Origin: Rusavskia elegans | Taxonomy: Eukaryota; Ascomycota; Lecanoromycetes; Teloschistales; Teloschistaceae | Assembly (NCBI GenBank): GCA_011316305.1 | Contig: SAUG01000106.1 | Span: 124,001-188,000, forward strand | DNA length: 64,000 nt | Direction: 5' to 3' | Shown: piece after piece, positions 52,892 to 63,307 of the stretch | Layout of the letters: the number at the start of each line of letters is the position of its first letter | Numbering within the stretch: position 1 is the first letter of the stretch | Position numbers and translations under genes: made by a program | The notes under the pieces: model-generated | The model's database searches: none | What the model was told of the DNA's origin: nothing | The model's input: only the letters and a program-made list of their open reading frames with translations

Positions 52892-55102
52892 ATGCAATGC
52901 AGCTGCAGCCCCGCATTTCTGGTTATTCGGGACCGCTGCTGCCTAAAGAAGGGCGATGATGGAACAAACGATTTCCAGAGACGATTCCACTTGGTCGTTC
53001 ATCATCTCTCAACACTCACCATAGGTCAACGTCACCAGCTCTTCGTGGTGGCCAAAATTCGGAACCGCTATCGCACCCTCGCCCTTGCGCACCGTCAATG
53101 GCTGTACGAAATGGGGCCGGTAAAAAGATGTCTGCGTCTCATTCAGATCTTTCAGGCTGTTCCAAATCAAATCCCGATCAAACAGGAGCTTCGAGCAGCT
53201 TATGAGAAAGACGACGAATTCTGGGCCACGGACTTTACTCAACCCTTTCCGTTCATCGCAACCTGTCTGCTCGTCGGATCATCCTTCGAGCCCGAGACTG
53301 GCTACCAGCACCGAGTCCATTCGTTGCCCTTCAATGTAACGCTCCACCAGATCGATAACAATGACGGCATCACTATCATCGATATTTCAGACACCAAGGA
53401 CATCAGATATTGTTTCGCTTTTCTCGACGATTGGCCTCAAAAGCCCTTGAAGCCACTATCTGCGAATGGGTACTTGGTACGATATGAAACTAGCCCTGGC
53501 AGGGACGAGGACGAAGACGAGGACGAACATTCCGAAGTTGAAGAAGAAGATGATGAAGATGAAGAAGAGGCGACTGACCAGTCCAAAACTGATGACTATA
53601 CCACTTTGATTCCGCCCGATTGTCTATCTTTGCCAAGATATCGGCTTGAAAAGTACAGAATGATAACGAAAGACACCTTGCGTAACTGGTTGAATCCAAC
53701 CGTGGGCAATGACAAGAGCTTGGATCACGATGAACAGCAAGCGCAACTGGTGGGGACAAAGCAATCGCTCCGGGAACAGACGATGGAGCAGCTCGTCGAC
53801 AGGCTGCTGAGAGACCCAGACCACGATCCCGATGCCATAGCCGAAGCTCGACATTTGCCGGACTTTGCCTTGAAGCTGAGAAACAAGATCTCCTCCCTCG
53901 CAGCGGCGAACGAGCTACCCTCATCACCTGCCTTGGTTCGTTGTCTTGGAATCGCTTTCGATGGCCAGACCGAGGTTGATCTCAGCTCGATGACACATAT
54001 CACATCCGGCCTTCTCGTCGAGGCCATTTCGAGTCTCCTGGAGAGCGGCATAGTCAAATCACTCGACCTGTCACATTTGCGCCAGCTTTCGGAGAAGGAC
54101 TTGGAAGGCATTGTCCATACTAAGTCCAGTCTGGAGACTTTGTATGTTTTTCAGATGCCACAAATATCGCTCCAGTGCGTCGGCTCACTCTGGGCCAAGA
54201 ACACCACCTTCAAAGAGATCTACCATACCGATCTTTTTGGACGTCCGTTGAATCTAACTCATCGCTACTCGAACCTAGTCGTTGGGCTTCAATCACCCTG
54301 TATCACCGACACCAGGAATCCAATCAAGAATATTTTCTTCGCGCGTGTGCTATCGAAAATGTATGGCGGAGAGCCAAACCTACGCAAACACGATGGTATC
54401 ACTGTAGATTGGCGACGCTCGGAGCTAGGACTCAGCAACAGCGATGAACTGAACCACATGTTCTTCTCGGTGTTTCCTATCAACGACATGCTCCTGACAC
54501 CAACCAAAATCGTCAACGGCCTCGTAAACTTCCTTCGCTGTGCTTCCACCGACAGCGATTCGTGCGCCCTTGGAGAATCTTATCTTGCAGGCTATGCCAT
54601 GGTCAAATCGTTTGCATCAGCATCGCCGTACGAGACAAATGACTTGACCACAATTGGACCCTTTCCAAACCTGCTGTACAACGCGTGCTCTACCGCAGCT
54701 AGAACCTTGTCAACGTTATGGCCCGTCCCATTTCCGCATCTTTGCCCAGGAGAGCTCTCGATCGTCATCATAAACGAACAATCTCCTTCAAGGAGGATGG
54801 AAAATTTGGCCCCAAGCAAATTCAGGCTGGCGGTGGTAAGCCCCAAGACGGCAGACAAGGGCGAAGGGTATCGAATACAAAGCCTAGAAGCGTACCTGGA
54901 AGGTTTACTGGAACGCTCCTCGGGAATACAGAACGAGGAAGTCGCAACGCTCTTGCAATACTGGAAGCAGTGGATGAGCTTTGTAGGATCTTGTGAGGCC
55001 GCAGAGATAGACGAGTTACTACCTACGGCAGAGAAAAACATGGAGAAGGTAAAACAAGGTCGTGTGTGGGAAATAATATCCGACGCGTGGGATCGAGACT
55101 GA
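52892..55102 (+). CDS. Unrecognised fungal protein with acidic tract, 736 aa
   Basis: Uninterrupted frame; the first in-frame ATG is at 52,892, though the frame is open slightly upstream and a 5' intron cannot be ruled out. Residues ~35-95 form a basic, helical segment with a His-Gln-Leu-Phe-Val-Val-Ala-Lys core, followed by a globular part. Residues ~203-230 are almost all Asp and Glu. The part around 350-440 contains Leu-rich segments (Val-Lys-Ser-Leu-Asp-Leu-Ser, Leu-Glu-Thr-Leu-Tyr-Val) spaced like leucine-rich repeats. The C-terminal ~300 residues have no recognisable motif. No signal peptide or membrane helix. Probably intracellular; function unknown. This is one of the longest clean frames in the window and surely a real gene. 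Confidence 0.85.
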   Translation: MQCSCSPAFLVIRDRCCLKKGDDGTNDFQRRFHLVVHHLSTLTIGQRHQLFVVAKIRNRYRTLALAHRQWLYEMGPVKRCLRLIQIFQAVPNQIPIKQELRAAYEKDDEFWATDFTQPFPFIATCLLVGSSFEPETGYQHRVHSLPFNVTLHQIDNNDGITIIDISDTKDIRYCFAFLDDWPQKPLKPLSANGYLVRYETSPGRDEDEDEDEHSEVEEEDDEDEEEATDQSKTDDYTTLIPPDCLSLPRYRLEKYRMITKDTLRNWLNPTVGNDKSLDHDEQQAQLVGTKQSLREQTMEQLVDRLLRDPDHDPDAIAEARHLPDFALKLRNKISSLAAANELPSSPALVRCLGIAFDGQTEVDLSSMTHITSGLLVEAISSLLESGIVKSLDLSHLRQLSEKDLEGIVHTKSSLETLYVFQMPQISLQCVGSLWAKNTTFKEIYHTDLFGRPLNLTHRYSNLVVGLQSPCITDTRNPIKNIFFARVLSKMYGGEPNLRKHDGITVDWRRSELGLSNSDELNHMFFSVFPINDMLLTPTKIVNGLVNFLRCASTDSDSCALGESYLAGYAMVKSFASASPYETNDLTTIGPFPNLLYNACSTAARTLSTLWPVPFPHLCPGELSIVIINEQSPSRRMENLAPSKFRLAVVSPKTADKGEGYRIQSLEAYLEGLLERSSGIQNEEVATLLQYWKQWMSFVGSCEAAEIDELLPTAEKNMEKVKQGRVWEIISDAWDRD

Positions 55103-55568
55103 TAGCGTGTGTGCTGCTATACTATTATGATTTCGATAATCCGGTACCAGAATCGCAGAACGCCGAGGGGAAAAAGGGTAGCTTGGTATTTTGGCACACA
55201 CCATAATAGAATATTTCGGTTTTGTCACCAGCAGGTATTTTATATGCATTCGCAGCTGCATCGTCGTGACAGCACTGTATATTTCCTGACCATCCTGAAA
55301 ATCAATGTTCCTTCAACCACCCAGTCAAGCTGCACGTACAAATCCAATCCATTGCGACGGACTTGTTTCCGGCAACAAAATGGCGCGTAACATAATTTCC
55401 AATAAAAACGAATTGCAGCGTTGGTCACCAACATCCATCAAGGAACGTGAAGCGTAAAAACAATCTTATACCTCTCCCAAAACGCCATTCTCCCAAGGTC
55501 CTCTAATGGAAACATAGACCCCAATCCCAAAAGTCATTCGCCAAATATATTCAATCCACCTCTCCGCC
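55103..55568. other. Intergenic region
   Basis: Downstream region of the 736-aa gene. Nothing else recognised. Confidence 0.4.
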
Positions 55569-55778
55569 ATGCCTGCCTCGCGTATCAGTCAAGCCTCACT
55601 CCGCCGCCACCAACATCAACAACAGAACATCGCTCGCTATCCCGCAGCGTTCAATCCAAAGTCCCCTACCCTACTCTCGCAACAAAGCGTGCTTTCTCCG
55701 TTGCTGAGCCATCAAGTCCATCTCTATTCCAACTCTTCCATCACTCGCCTAGCTGCTGTGAAGGAAGAATCCATTTAA
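55569..55778 (+). CDS. Possible small protein, 69 aa
   Basis: ATG in a good context (CCGCCATGCC). The product is basic with Gln, Ser and Arg and starts like a mitochondrial targeting sequence (Arg residues, no acidic residues in the first 60), ending Lys-Glu-Glu-Ser. It stands alone between 55.1 and 56.5 kb with no partner exon visible. It may be a small real gene or the remains of a mitochondrial-protein first exon. Confidence 0.3.
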   Translation: MPASRISQASLRRHQHQQQNIARYPAAFNPKSPTLLSQQSVLSPLLSHQVHLYSNSSITRLAAVKEESI

Positions 55779-56544
55779 TTCGTTGCAGCCAGCACAATGG
55801 CTATGGCATACTAGCTTTTTATCACTGAGCTTCGCTTTGGTGTGGCTTTGCTATAGTAGCGTTCGCTTTGGAAAAGAGTACTGCGGTTTGAGGTTTTTGC
55901 TTGATGAGTGCGCTACGACTCGCCATGCGAGAGGATAGCTAGTTATCCCATTCTATACACGTGATGGATTTTATGTTGGGAGAAAAGTACAGTGGCTTGA
56001 GAGTCTGGCCAAGGAGGGGACGGGAGCGAGAAAAGTAGTAGAATAGATAGTCAGCGCGTAAGACAGTGATTAGCGACCTGGGTGGGCGATTACTTGCTTA
56101 ATGGAGAAGTCCGAGTTTTAGTAGTCCTCCCGAGAGATGCGGTAGTCTTTGGCCTCGTAGATCGTCTAGTATCATAGTCCAGTGACTCTTTTGATCTTTG
56201 CGCCTAGGAAGACCTGCTTGGGGTGATCTCAAAGACTTGTCATGGGTATCTAATTCTGCCTCCATTCTCCTTGAATAGCAAACCCTGCAACATGCCAGAT
56301 ACTGTTGTATCGATGATGACTGGAATTTATAGGCTCTCAAAATACTCCAAGTATTCAAAATTATGATTTGGCCTCCCAGTCGATCCACCTACGTCCTTTC
56401 GAAACAGGGCATATCTTAGTCTCGAAGATTGGGACCGACCGTGAAGCGAACTCCTATCGATCTGTCCTGAGGATCGCACACTTCCATCACTTGCTGCGTT
56501 GTATCTTATCTATCACATCCTCGTGTATCCAAAACTTCGCGGTA
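55779..56544. other. Intergenic region
   Basis: No gene supported. It lies downstream of the minus-strand pseudogene at 56,545-58,277. Confidence 0.4.
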
Positions 56545-58277
56545 TTATCGTAAGTGATCTACTGAAGCGTTGTTATTATTTTGATACTGTGATGCCTGAA
56601 CTCCTGAAGCTTCTCTTTCTGAATTGGTATACATATACCTAGTACACCCATCCGGATGACGGATTTGGCGCATTCCGGGGAAACCGTCAAGATCGTAACC
56701 CAATACAGTTTTAGCCAATACATCGTCCCAGAAGCCCAACACAATCACTGGTAGACTGATTCCATCCCCGAACTGGGTCAGTACTTTGAAGGCGATCTTG
56801 TATCCGTACATATGAGCCACGTCGGGTAGAGCGCTTGTTATGACTGCGAAAGATAGCAACGGGAGAAACATCGCCGTCAAGGTAACCATCTCGGTAACAA
56901 AAGGTACAGTCGTCAGTCGCTTCGTTGGATTTTCCCTTCGTGCCTCCGCAATGGTTAGACTTGTCTCTGGTGGTCGAGCGGAGGTTGTGACTTGATTCTC
57001 TAATATTTGTACGAGAGCCTTCGAAAGCCCGTGGGCAGGATATCCAAGTTCATGATGATGGATTAAGATCCTGATGAAGATGGCAAGATTGAGCGGGGCG
57101 TATATCAAGATATCCCAATCCTACGAGCTGGCAGTGAGATCTTGAAAAAGATGCCGAACAACCATTTGGGAACTTTCGTGCGAGGAAATAATCTGTTGGA
57201 TGGGAGTGGCTCATGAGTTGTACGCGACCACTGGAGGTACGCTCCCAGTGGATTGGCTATACAATCATCGTCGAGATCCTTGGTGCTCAGCGATCGAATA
57301 TCGCTTTTGCGGAGTACCTCTGGATCCATAGCACAGATGTGCTCCAAAACAACACTGCTTAGTATCTTAGGGTCGGGCTGTTGGGTGGATTCGGTCTTGT
57401 TATAGAGCATAATCTCAAAATGAGCCAACAACGCCTTGTGCTCCGCAACATCAGCAATCTGCGGGACTGAGCTTTGCATGAATTTTCTGATCATCTCTCG
57501 TTCGCTGGCCACTAGATATTCGCAGTGAAACTGATCTACGTTTTCCCAGATCGGTGTATTCCGGAGAGAATTGGCTGTGAAAGCTGCTGAATTGGAGTTC
57601 AAACAAGGCAGCGCAAACAGGAACGAAGTCAGTGGGCCCCCAATGTAATCACTGTCATCGTCAGCGGCCGCGGATCTCATTATGGGGGTGGGGCCTACGG
57701 GATGTTACTCAGATGGATGCGATCATAAGAGTGAGGGAAGGAAGTCTCACGGTCCAGTAGTTCGCGTCGCATCATGTCGAGATTGCCTGATACCTCTCCG
57801 AGCATCACTTCCATGGTCAATCGATTGCGCAACTTCTGCAGCGACTGAGCGGCGCGGTGGAAGAACGGAACTACAAGTTCATATAGAGACGTCGTGGCTT
57901 CCGGTGGTGGGATTTCTGTCACTTCATACAATGCCTCCATCATCTCGAAAGGATCAAATCAACGACCCCATGATTTCCGTACCATTTTCTCCTTTCGGTC
58001 GTCCATTTCTCCTTTCGGTCGTCCATCCTTTGTCAACCATGCTCACATTGACTTCCCAATGCTGGCAGACGTATAACTTGCCATTCTTTAAGCCGACAGA
58101 ATCCTTTCTGTCGATCTGCAGCAACGGCTCATGCAGTTTGGCCACAGAAGCCGGAGGCCAACGAGCACCTGTACTTTTGAAATCCTTGATCTCCCTCTCA
58201 CATCTGGTCGAGTATTTAGCTCGCCCGATTTCTCGGAGGAATTTTGCCTGCACACCCTTGAAGTAATCGGTGGTCAT
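56545..58277 (-). pseudogene. Frameshifted gene for an unrecognised fungal membrane protein
   Basis: Four consecutive minus-strand frames read as one protein broken by shifts: 58,277-57,954 (ATG at 58,277), 57,943-57,695, ~57,650-57,105 and ~57,115-56,545. The first part ends just after a perfect 20-bp tandem duplication (57,987-58,006 and 58,007-58,026), which adds 20 bp and shifts the frame. The second and third can be approached by a GTAACA..GACAG intron, but the phase does not fit. The last two frames overlap around 57,110 without an intron, a plain 1-bp shift. The C-terminal part has two hydrophobic segments (near 56,880-56,820 and 56,760-56,720), so a membrane protein is likely. No family recognised. 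Conserved-looking codons suggest recent loss; sequencing error is an alternative for the 1-bp shift. Confidence 0.6.
57987..58026 (-). repeat. Perfect 20-bp tandem duplication
   Basis: The unit TTCTCCTTTCGGTCGTCCAT occurs twice back to back inside the first frame of the pseudogene. Twenty is not a multiple of three, so the duplication changes the reading frame. Confidence 0.9.
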
Positions 58278-59583
58278 TGTAATAATCTTAGTCGGTGGGT
58301 GCTAACGCGGCTGCATTCGCGTAGCTCTTTATTGCTATGCAGAATTAGTATTGAGCCCGCGCGAGACAGCATTACAGGAAAAACAGACCTGCTGGAACTT
58401 TGCCTTCTTTGTACAAGGTATTGCCTTGCTCTCTTAGTGCCTCACTGGAGACACCACCAGGGCGATCGATGTCGTCTCTTTTACCCTCCATGCGTTCAGA
58501 ACGTGACCACCTTAACTTGGCAATGTCTCCTCGATAAGCCAACGACAGCCAAGTGTTTGGGAAGACGAAGTATGATTAAGGACGGCAGATTGTCTGAGCC
58601 TCTTAAGCGAGTCCTCTGTGTGTGGGGACACGACGCGAAAGCTAAAGACGCGAAGTCACGTGATTTTGAACAACACGAGAGGTCTTGGCAACAGTCTTGG
58701 CGTTGGTGGCTTTTTGATGCGTGGCCGTACGCATTCGCCCGCAGAATTTCTCTACACTCTGGAAAAGTGGCAGGATCCATCCAAAGTCGGTCAACATCTT
58801 TGTCATCATGTCCACAGCTACCAGGGGAGGTCCAGTGTGCTTCTCGAGACGTGTCATTCACGGGCCATTTCAAATGCCGCTTTTGAGGCTTCCTTGGGCC
58901 TGCCCTGCATCACAGGTCGCTGAAATCGACCTGCTGCATAACGGGTCCGCCCGATGCAAGGCCAGTTGCTCGAAGTTGTCGTTACTCGTTACACCAGGAT
59001 TTCCAGTAGAGGATCCCTGCTGGAGTAAGAGATACAATTGGCTGGCCAATAATACTTCTCCAACGCTTTGACATTCAATCCGACCTATCAACAAATTCTC
59101 CGCCCAACTTATTCATTTAGGCAGGTGTCACAATTCCGCGTCGTCGATCACCCTTGTACCTGTCTTCTCTTTTGCAATCTTCAGCTCCCGGCCGCCCAGA
59201 AGGACTGTAGACCTTTACCATAGAGGAATACAACCTTGTCATTTCATTGTCTCCTGCCGTCATCTCTTCCTTCCACCATTTCGTCAACATATCTAGCCTG
59301 AATGAGAACAGATTGCGATAATAAGTCCCTGTTTTCTGAGCTTATCCTATAGCATCTATTTCGTCACCGGTCCTTTCCCTTTGATTACAAGCGTGGTTCT
59401 ACTGTCCCTCGTTTACAGTGCGGGAGTGGCCTTCCTTCAATGTAATATTACTCAACGGGGGCATACTCCGGGACATTGTTGGACATATGGTGTTTGCGAA
59501 CTACACGCCACATCTGCAATCATTGAAACCCTTCATTGGTGCCGCTACAGCCCACCATGATTAATTGTAGGGTGCTCTGAGTC
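58278..59583. other. 1.3-kb region with one possible short frame
   Basis: Upstream region of both the minus-strand pseudogene and the plus-strand deaminase gene. A minus-strand ATG frame of 71 codons at 58,642-58,857 has coding-like codon use (paired acidic and basic residues, Phe-Gly-Trp-Ile-Leu core) but no partner. The longer plus-strand frame opposite it reads less like protein. Confidence 0.35.
58642..58857 (-). CDS. Possible short protein, 71 aa, unrecognised
   Basis: ATG at 58,857 and a stop at 58,642. The product begins with a charged stretch, has a hydrophobic Trp-Ile-Leu-Pro-Leu-Phe core and a basic Lys/Arg-rich C-terminal half. It could be a first exon or relic of a larger gene. 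No known motif. Confidence 0.25.
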   Translation of the reverse strand: MTRLEKHTGPPLVAVDMMTKMLTDFGWILPLFQSVEKFCGRMRTATHQKATNAKTVAKTSRVVQNHVTSRL

Positions 59584-61659
59584 ATGGGAAAGAAGAGGTC
59601 GACACGAACATCAGCGCTGTCTTCGGCTCAAAAGATACAGAAGCGCTTGGTCGAAAATGTAACGTTGCTGTGGGCAATGTGCGAGATTCCAGACTTGCCA
59701 AAGGAAAATAAACTACACGGGAGCTATGATGAGCGCCGACAGCTCTCTTTGGACCGAGAACAGCAGCTCGTAGACAATTTCGCATTCATATCAGCCTCGA
59801 CCGATAATATGCTCCGGGTAATGGCTGTCTGCATTGAAGAAGATCCCGATAAGAATGGGATGACCATCCGCCTGGCGTCAAATACCGGAGATCTCTCGCC
59901 TATCACGCAAGGCTTTGAAGACATTGCACGAACTCTGGAACAAGCATCATCGAAGTGTAGGGCTCACTACTTAAGGGACACATACCTGGGCTAATGCTCA
60001 CTTCCAGCAGACTCCAGATCCGATATTCGGCGAGAGTTGTTCCGCCAGATCGTCATCCTGGATGAGCCTCGCATATTATCTCGCTTGAGGTCGAGACATG
60101 CCGCGAGAAGCCTGAAGACGAAAGGGAGGGCCGAGCTCTTACCATTGCTGAGCAAAACCATCCATGACAAGTCTATTGATAGCCGTGGCGAGCTGATGAA
60201 GACCAGTCTTACCGGCCTTCAATCTAATTCCAAGCAGCTGTCCAAGAGATTTTCTGAGTTTGAGGCCGCTCGGGAGGGTGATCGTACAAAGAATGGCTCA
60301 CGCGATGTGCTCCTCGACTTATTGATTCAAATTAGCGAGTTCGACGTCGGCAGTCTGGAGAGAGCCCTCGGAACATCTCGTTTAATCGACCCCAGTCTGA
60401 GAGCTTTCCTTCCGCTTGCGTTAAGCAAAATCGGTCGCTACTACCATATCGCGTGCGACCTAGTCGATGCCGCCCGAAGTCCCCAATACACACTCTTTCG
60501 CCGTATCTCAGTCCAAGCGATAGACAAGCCTCACTTAGACATGACTTTCATCGCAGATCACTCTGCAGGATTCGAAGAAGTATTTCGGAGGGTCACTTGC
60601 GCATCACATCAATACCGTCACACTGATTTTGATCCACAAACTGTCTGCGCTGTGCGAACGAAGTTTCAGAACCGTATAGCCGATTGTGCTACAGCATGGA
60701 AGGTTCATGCTGAAGTCCAGATATTGTTGTTTTACGACAAGACGCCGCAGATGTTTCGTCCGCGGATTATCGGGTCGAGTAAGAGCGCGTGCTATCTGTG
60801 CAATCTGTTCATCCAAAGCCACGGACAATTCCAGGTCTCTCGTTCACATGGAAGGCTATACGACCGGTGGATACTCCCAGCGTGGCCCCTCGAGCAAGTG
60901 TCCGCCAATCGACATTTTCGGTCCGCGGTCGACAAGCTCAATGGCGCCTTAGAAGCCAAGATTATATCTGTCTTGAACGATAAACAACTTCCGTTTGCGC
61001 ACCCCGCCGAGAGCGTTTTGATTTTTCGACAGCCGTGGTCACCGAATTCTACGCTCTCCATTATCTCCAATCGTGAAACCAAAGCTATACATGAGACTAC
61101 AGACCCTGTTTCCGTAGGTCCATCTAGAGATTCAACAGAGCCTCAACCCACTACCTCGTCCTGCTCCTTTCCGAATCCAAAAACATCCATCGACCACGAC
61201 GATATTGCGACAACCCTCGCCGCCAACGAATTGCAAGTACAGAGGCCACCACCACAACCAGTTACCACCTTCCGTTACCTTTGTCGAGGTGATTCAACCT
61301 CTTGTAAGCTTACGCAAAAGTCCGATGTCTTCGTCGTCGAAACAGATGCTGGGACAATCTATGCGTCATGGGACGTCCCTTCCGAAGAAGATGCTGAATC
61401 TAAATATCTCCCTTCTGGCCGTGCCTGCTGGATCCAGGTTACATCGCTCGCTAAGGATGCCCAGACAACCCAAAGTCATGGAACCTTCGAGGGTGTTGAC
61501 GTGCACTTACTGACTCCCGGTCATGACTACATTTTCGAGAATGGATCCGCGTTTAGCTCAAAGGAGCTTACTGTTCAGCTTAAAGGAAATACACTACTCG
61601 TCAAGTACAGCTTCGAGGATCCTGAGAACCACCAAATCTCGAAGACTACAAGTGGGTGA
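59584..61659 (+). CDS. OTT_1508-like deaminase family protein, two exons, 674 aa
   Basis: Exon 1 59,584-59,956, intron 59,957-60,007 (51 nt, GTAGGG..CCAG with a GCTAATG branch-like site), exon 2 60,008-61,659; 2,025 nt in phase. The ATG follows GTC at 59,584. Residues ~60-330 are a helical domain with no recognised function. The deaminase core is at ~350-420: His-Ala-Glu-Val-Gln (H358, E360) and Cys-Tyr-Leu-Cys (C386, C389), which would bind zinc and activate water, followed by Ser-His-Gly-Arg-Leu-Tyr-Asp-Arg-Trp. These motifs and the surrounding Ser-Ser-Lys-Ser-Ala match the fungal OTT_1508-like (Pfam OTT_1508_deam) members of the cytidine-deaminase superfamily. The ~130-residue C-terminal region looks like a beta-rich domain after a Ser/Thr/Pro linker. 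Substrate unknown; nucleic-acid or nucleotide deamination is inferred from the superfamily only. All four catalytic/zinc residues are present. Confidence 0.82.
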
Positions 61660-61871
61660 AACCTCTTTGGGTATTAGCCAATAATCAAGATTATGATGGG
61701 TCAATCAGCTCCCACAATTGCCAAATAACATCTCATCTACGAAACCCCTTAGCAACCCATAACATCCTCAACTTTCAGCGCTTCACAAAGATCCAAGCTA
61801 CCACCAGCTATCCCATGCCAGAAGAAGTCACAAGAATGATCTTCCGCCGAAAAGACCTCAACCCCACCTCT

Positions 61872-62000
61872 CTAGAACTGCAAAGAGGAGTACCAGCAAT
61901 AATCGCACTTCGCATGCATGCAACCAAAGCAGTCGTTGGCATGAGTGGTATTTCGACGTCTGCAGTGGCAGCATTTCCAGTAATGGCGATGTGGAGGCAT
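61872..62000 (-). CDS. Cys-rich zinc-ribbon-like microprotein, copy 1 (42 aa)
   Basis: ATG at 62,000 (AAGATGCC), stop at 61,872. The product has an aromatic Tyr-Trp-Lys lead-in, then Cys10, Cys11, Cys13, Cys24, Cys27, Cys32 and Cys35, forming three C-x2-C pairs (10/13, 24/27, 32/35), with His at 12, 20 and 29 and a Trp-Tyr-Ser-Ser-Leu-Gln tail. This spacing suits one or two zinc ions in a small ribbon. It aligns with the frame at 62,491-62,619 through the cysteines and the tail; in the aligned Cys, Tyr, Gly and Ser codons the two differ mainly at silent third bases, a sign of selection on the protein. No signal peptide. Function unknown. Confidence 0.68.
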   Translation of the reverse strand: MPPHRHYWKCCHCRRRNTTHANDCFGCMHAKCDYCWYSSLQF

Positions 62001-62177
62001 CTTGGTTGGGTGGAAAGATTGTTCAATATCGGTTGGGTGAGTCGACGTGTAGGACGAAGTTTGAAGTGATCGGGAGCAGTGAACGGAACGATCGTGGCGT
62101 TTGCGATCACTGCAGGGTGGTCGTGGTTGGATGCGAACTGGCTGCTGGATCTTGTGAAATCAGGGACCCTTGCCAGT

Positions 62178-62186
62178 ATTATATAT
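62178..62186 (-). promoter_or_regulatory. TATA-like box upstream of microprotein copy 1
   Basis: The minus strand reads CCAATATATAATA, about 180 bp before the ATG at 62,000, with a CCAAT directly in front of it. The position matches those of copies 2 and 3. Confidence 0.4.
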
Positions 62187-62490
62187 TGGCTGAAGAGTGC
62201 GTCATCATCTCTACATTCTGGATGGCGAGTCATACTACCGTCTGGAAGCGTCACAATTGCCAATTATATGCAGTCGCAAGCGCAAACCTGGATTCTCTTG
62301 CCTATTGCAATTTACCAAGTAACCCCATCTCTTCCTTCCACAGACAACAAAAGCCTTCAACGCCCTCTCAACCCTTAATAACCTCCATCGCTTCCGCTCA
62401 ACCAGTCACCCCATCCAACCATTCAAGGCCCCCCAACCAGACCATCCACACCATCCACTCAACCTCCACTCCATCATCCATTCCACCCAG

Positions 62491-62619
62491 CTACTGCAAA
62501 GAAGAATACCAGCAATACTCACACTTCTCGTATCCACACCCAAAGCATTTATCGCGCCAGGTAGGGTTTGGACGGTATCCGCAATGGCAGCATTTCCAGT
62601 AGTGGGGAGCTGCCGTCAT
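62491..62619 (-). CDS. Cys-rich zinc-ribbon-like microprotein, copy 2 (42 aa)
   Basis: ATG at 62,619 (AACATGAC), stop at 62,491. It has Cys10, Cys11, Cys13, Cys25, Cys28, Cys33 and Cys36, the same three C-x2-C pairs as copy 1 with one more residue in the middle loop, a shared Tyr-Trp-Lys-Cys-Cys-His-Cys start and a Cys-x-Tyr-Cys-Trp-Tyr-Ser-Ser-Leu-Gln end. The middle loop differs almost entirely (Pro-Asn-Pro-Thr-Trp here). The gene lies 490 bp upstream of copy 1 on the same strand. Its leader (62,620-62,850, minus) is C-rich and nearly free of G. No signal peptide. Function unknown. Confidence 0.7.
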   Translation of the reverse strand: MTAAPHYWKCCHCGYRPNPTWRDKCFGCGYEKCEYCWYSSLQ

Positions 62620-62857
62620 GTTTGTCTCGGAAAGAGGAAGTCGGGGTCGTTTGTGTGTACTGTTGGGGGTGGTGGGTCTTGGTATATTGGTGGGTTTGGG
62701 TGATGGCGTTGCTTGGATAGGGATTGGCCGGAGTAGTGGATGATTGTAGATAGGGAGTTGGGGGAGGTTTTTGGGTGGTTGGTCACACTTGAGATATTGG
62801 GTGCCCGCTTGAGATTGAATATAGATTGCGTGGTCAAAATCTGTTGAACATGGAACC

Positions 62858-62866
62858 TATATATAC
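62858..62866 (-). promoter_or_regulatory. TATA-like box upstream of microprotein copy 2
   Basis: The minus strand reads GAGTATATATAGG about 240 bp before the ATG at 62,619, a good match to a fungal TATA box. The C-rich leader follows it. Confidence 0.45.
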
Positions 62867-63307
62867 TCGCGTTGCGTGGGTAATGCTCTATTCGATCTTC
62901 CTGACGTCGAGTCACCATGACATGAGAGTGTGTCAGAATCTTGGACACATTTTGCACGTTGAGACGTATGTGTCTCACCATCGATGCTTTGGTGCTGATC
63001 AAGTAACAGAGCTGATACGCCCTTTGGTCATGCTTGAGAAATATCTGTACTATGTCGCCGCACTTGATTTATAGCTGTTACCGCAAGGCAACACTCCGAT
63101 AGACATGGTACAATATTTTTCTATCGATAACATACAACTCCCAACATCCACCAAACCCACTCCCCAACCCTCAAAAACAACTCCACACCTCCTCGACTCC
63201 AAAAAACTCTACCCCGCCCAACACCCCACAAAACCCCCCTCGAATCCCCAACACCGCAAACCATCAACAAACACCAGTCCCCCGTCGCCTCTCACACGCC
63301 ACCCCAA
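62867..63307. other. Spacer between microprotein copies 2 and 3
   Basis: About 440 bp. The part at 63,125-63,300 is strongly C-rich on the plus strand (G-rich on the transcribed minus strand, downstream of copy 3). The plus-strand open frame there is a Pro/Thr-rich reading of this bias and not taken as a gene. Confidence 0.45.

Noticed and set aside
58131..58886. 251-codon plus-strand frame opposite the pseudogene and upstream of the deaminase gene
   Set aside because: It overlaps the opposite-strand frames from 58,277 downward and 58,857-58,642, has Cys/Ser/Arg/Leu-biased composition and no domain, and looks like a chance antisense frame.
61808..62263. 151-codon minus-strand frame across microprotein copy 1
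   Set aside because: It reads the same strand in another frame; the conserved cysteine pattern and the silent differences between copies are only in the 42-codon frame.
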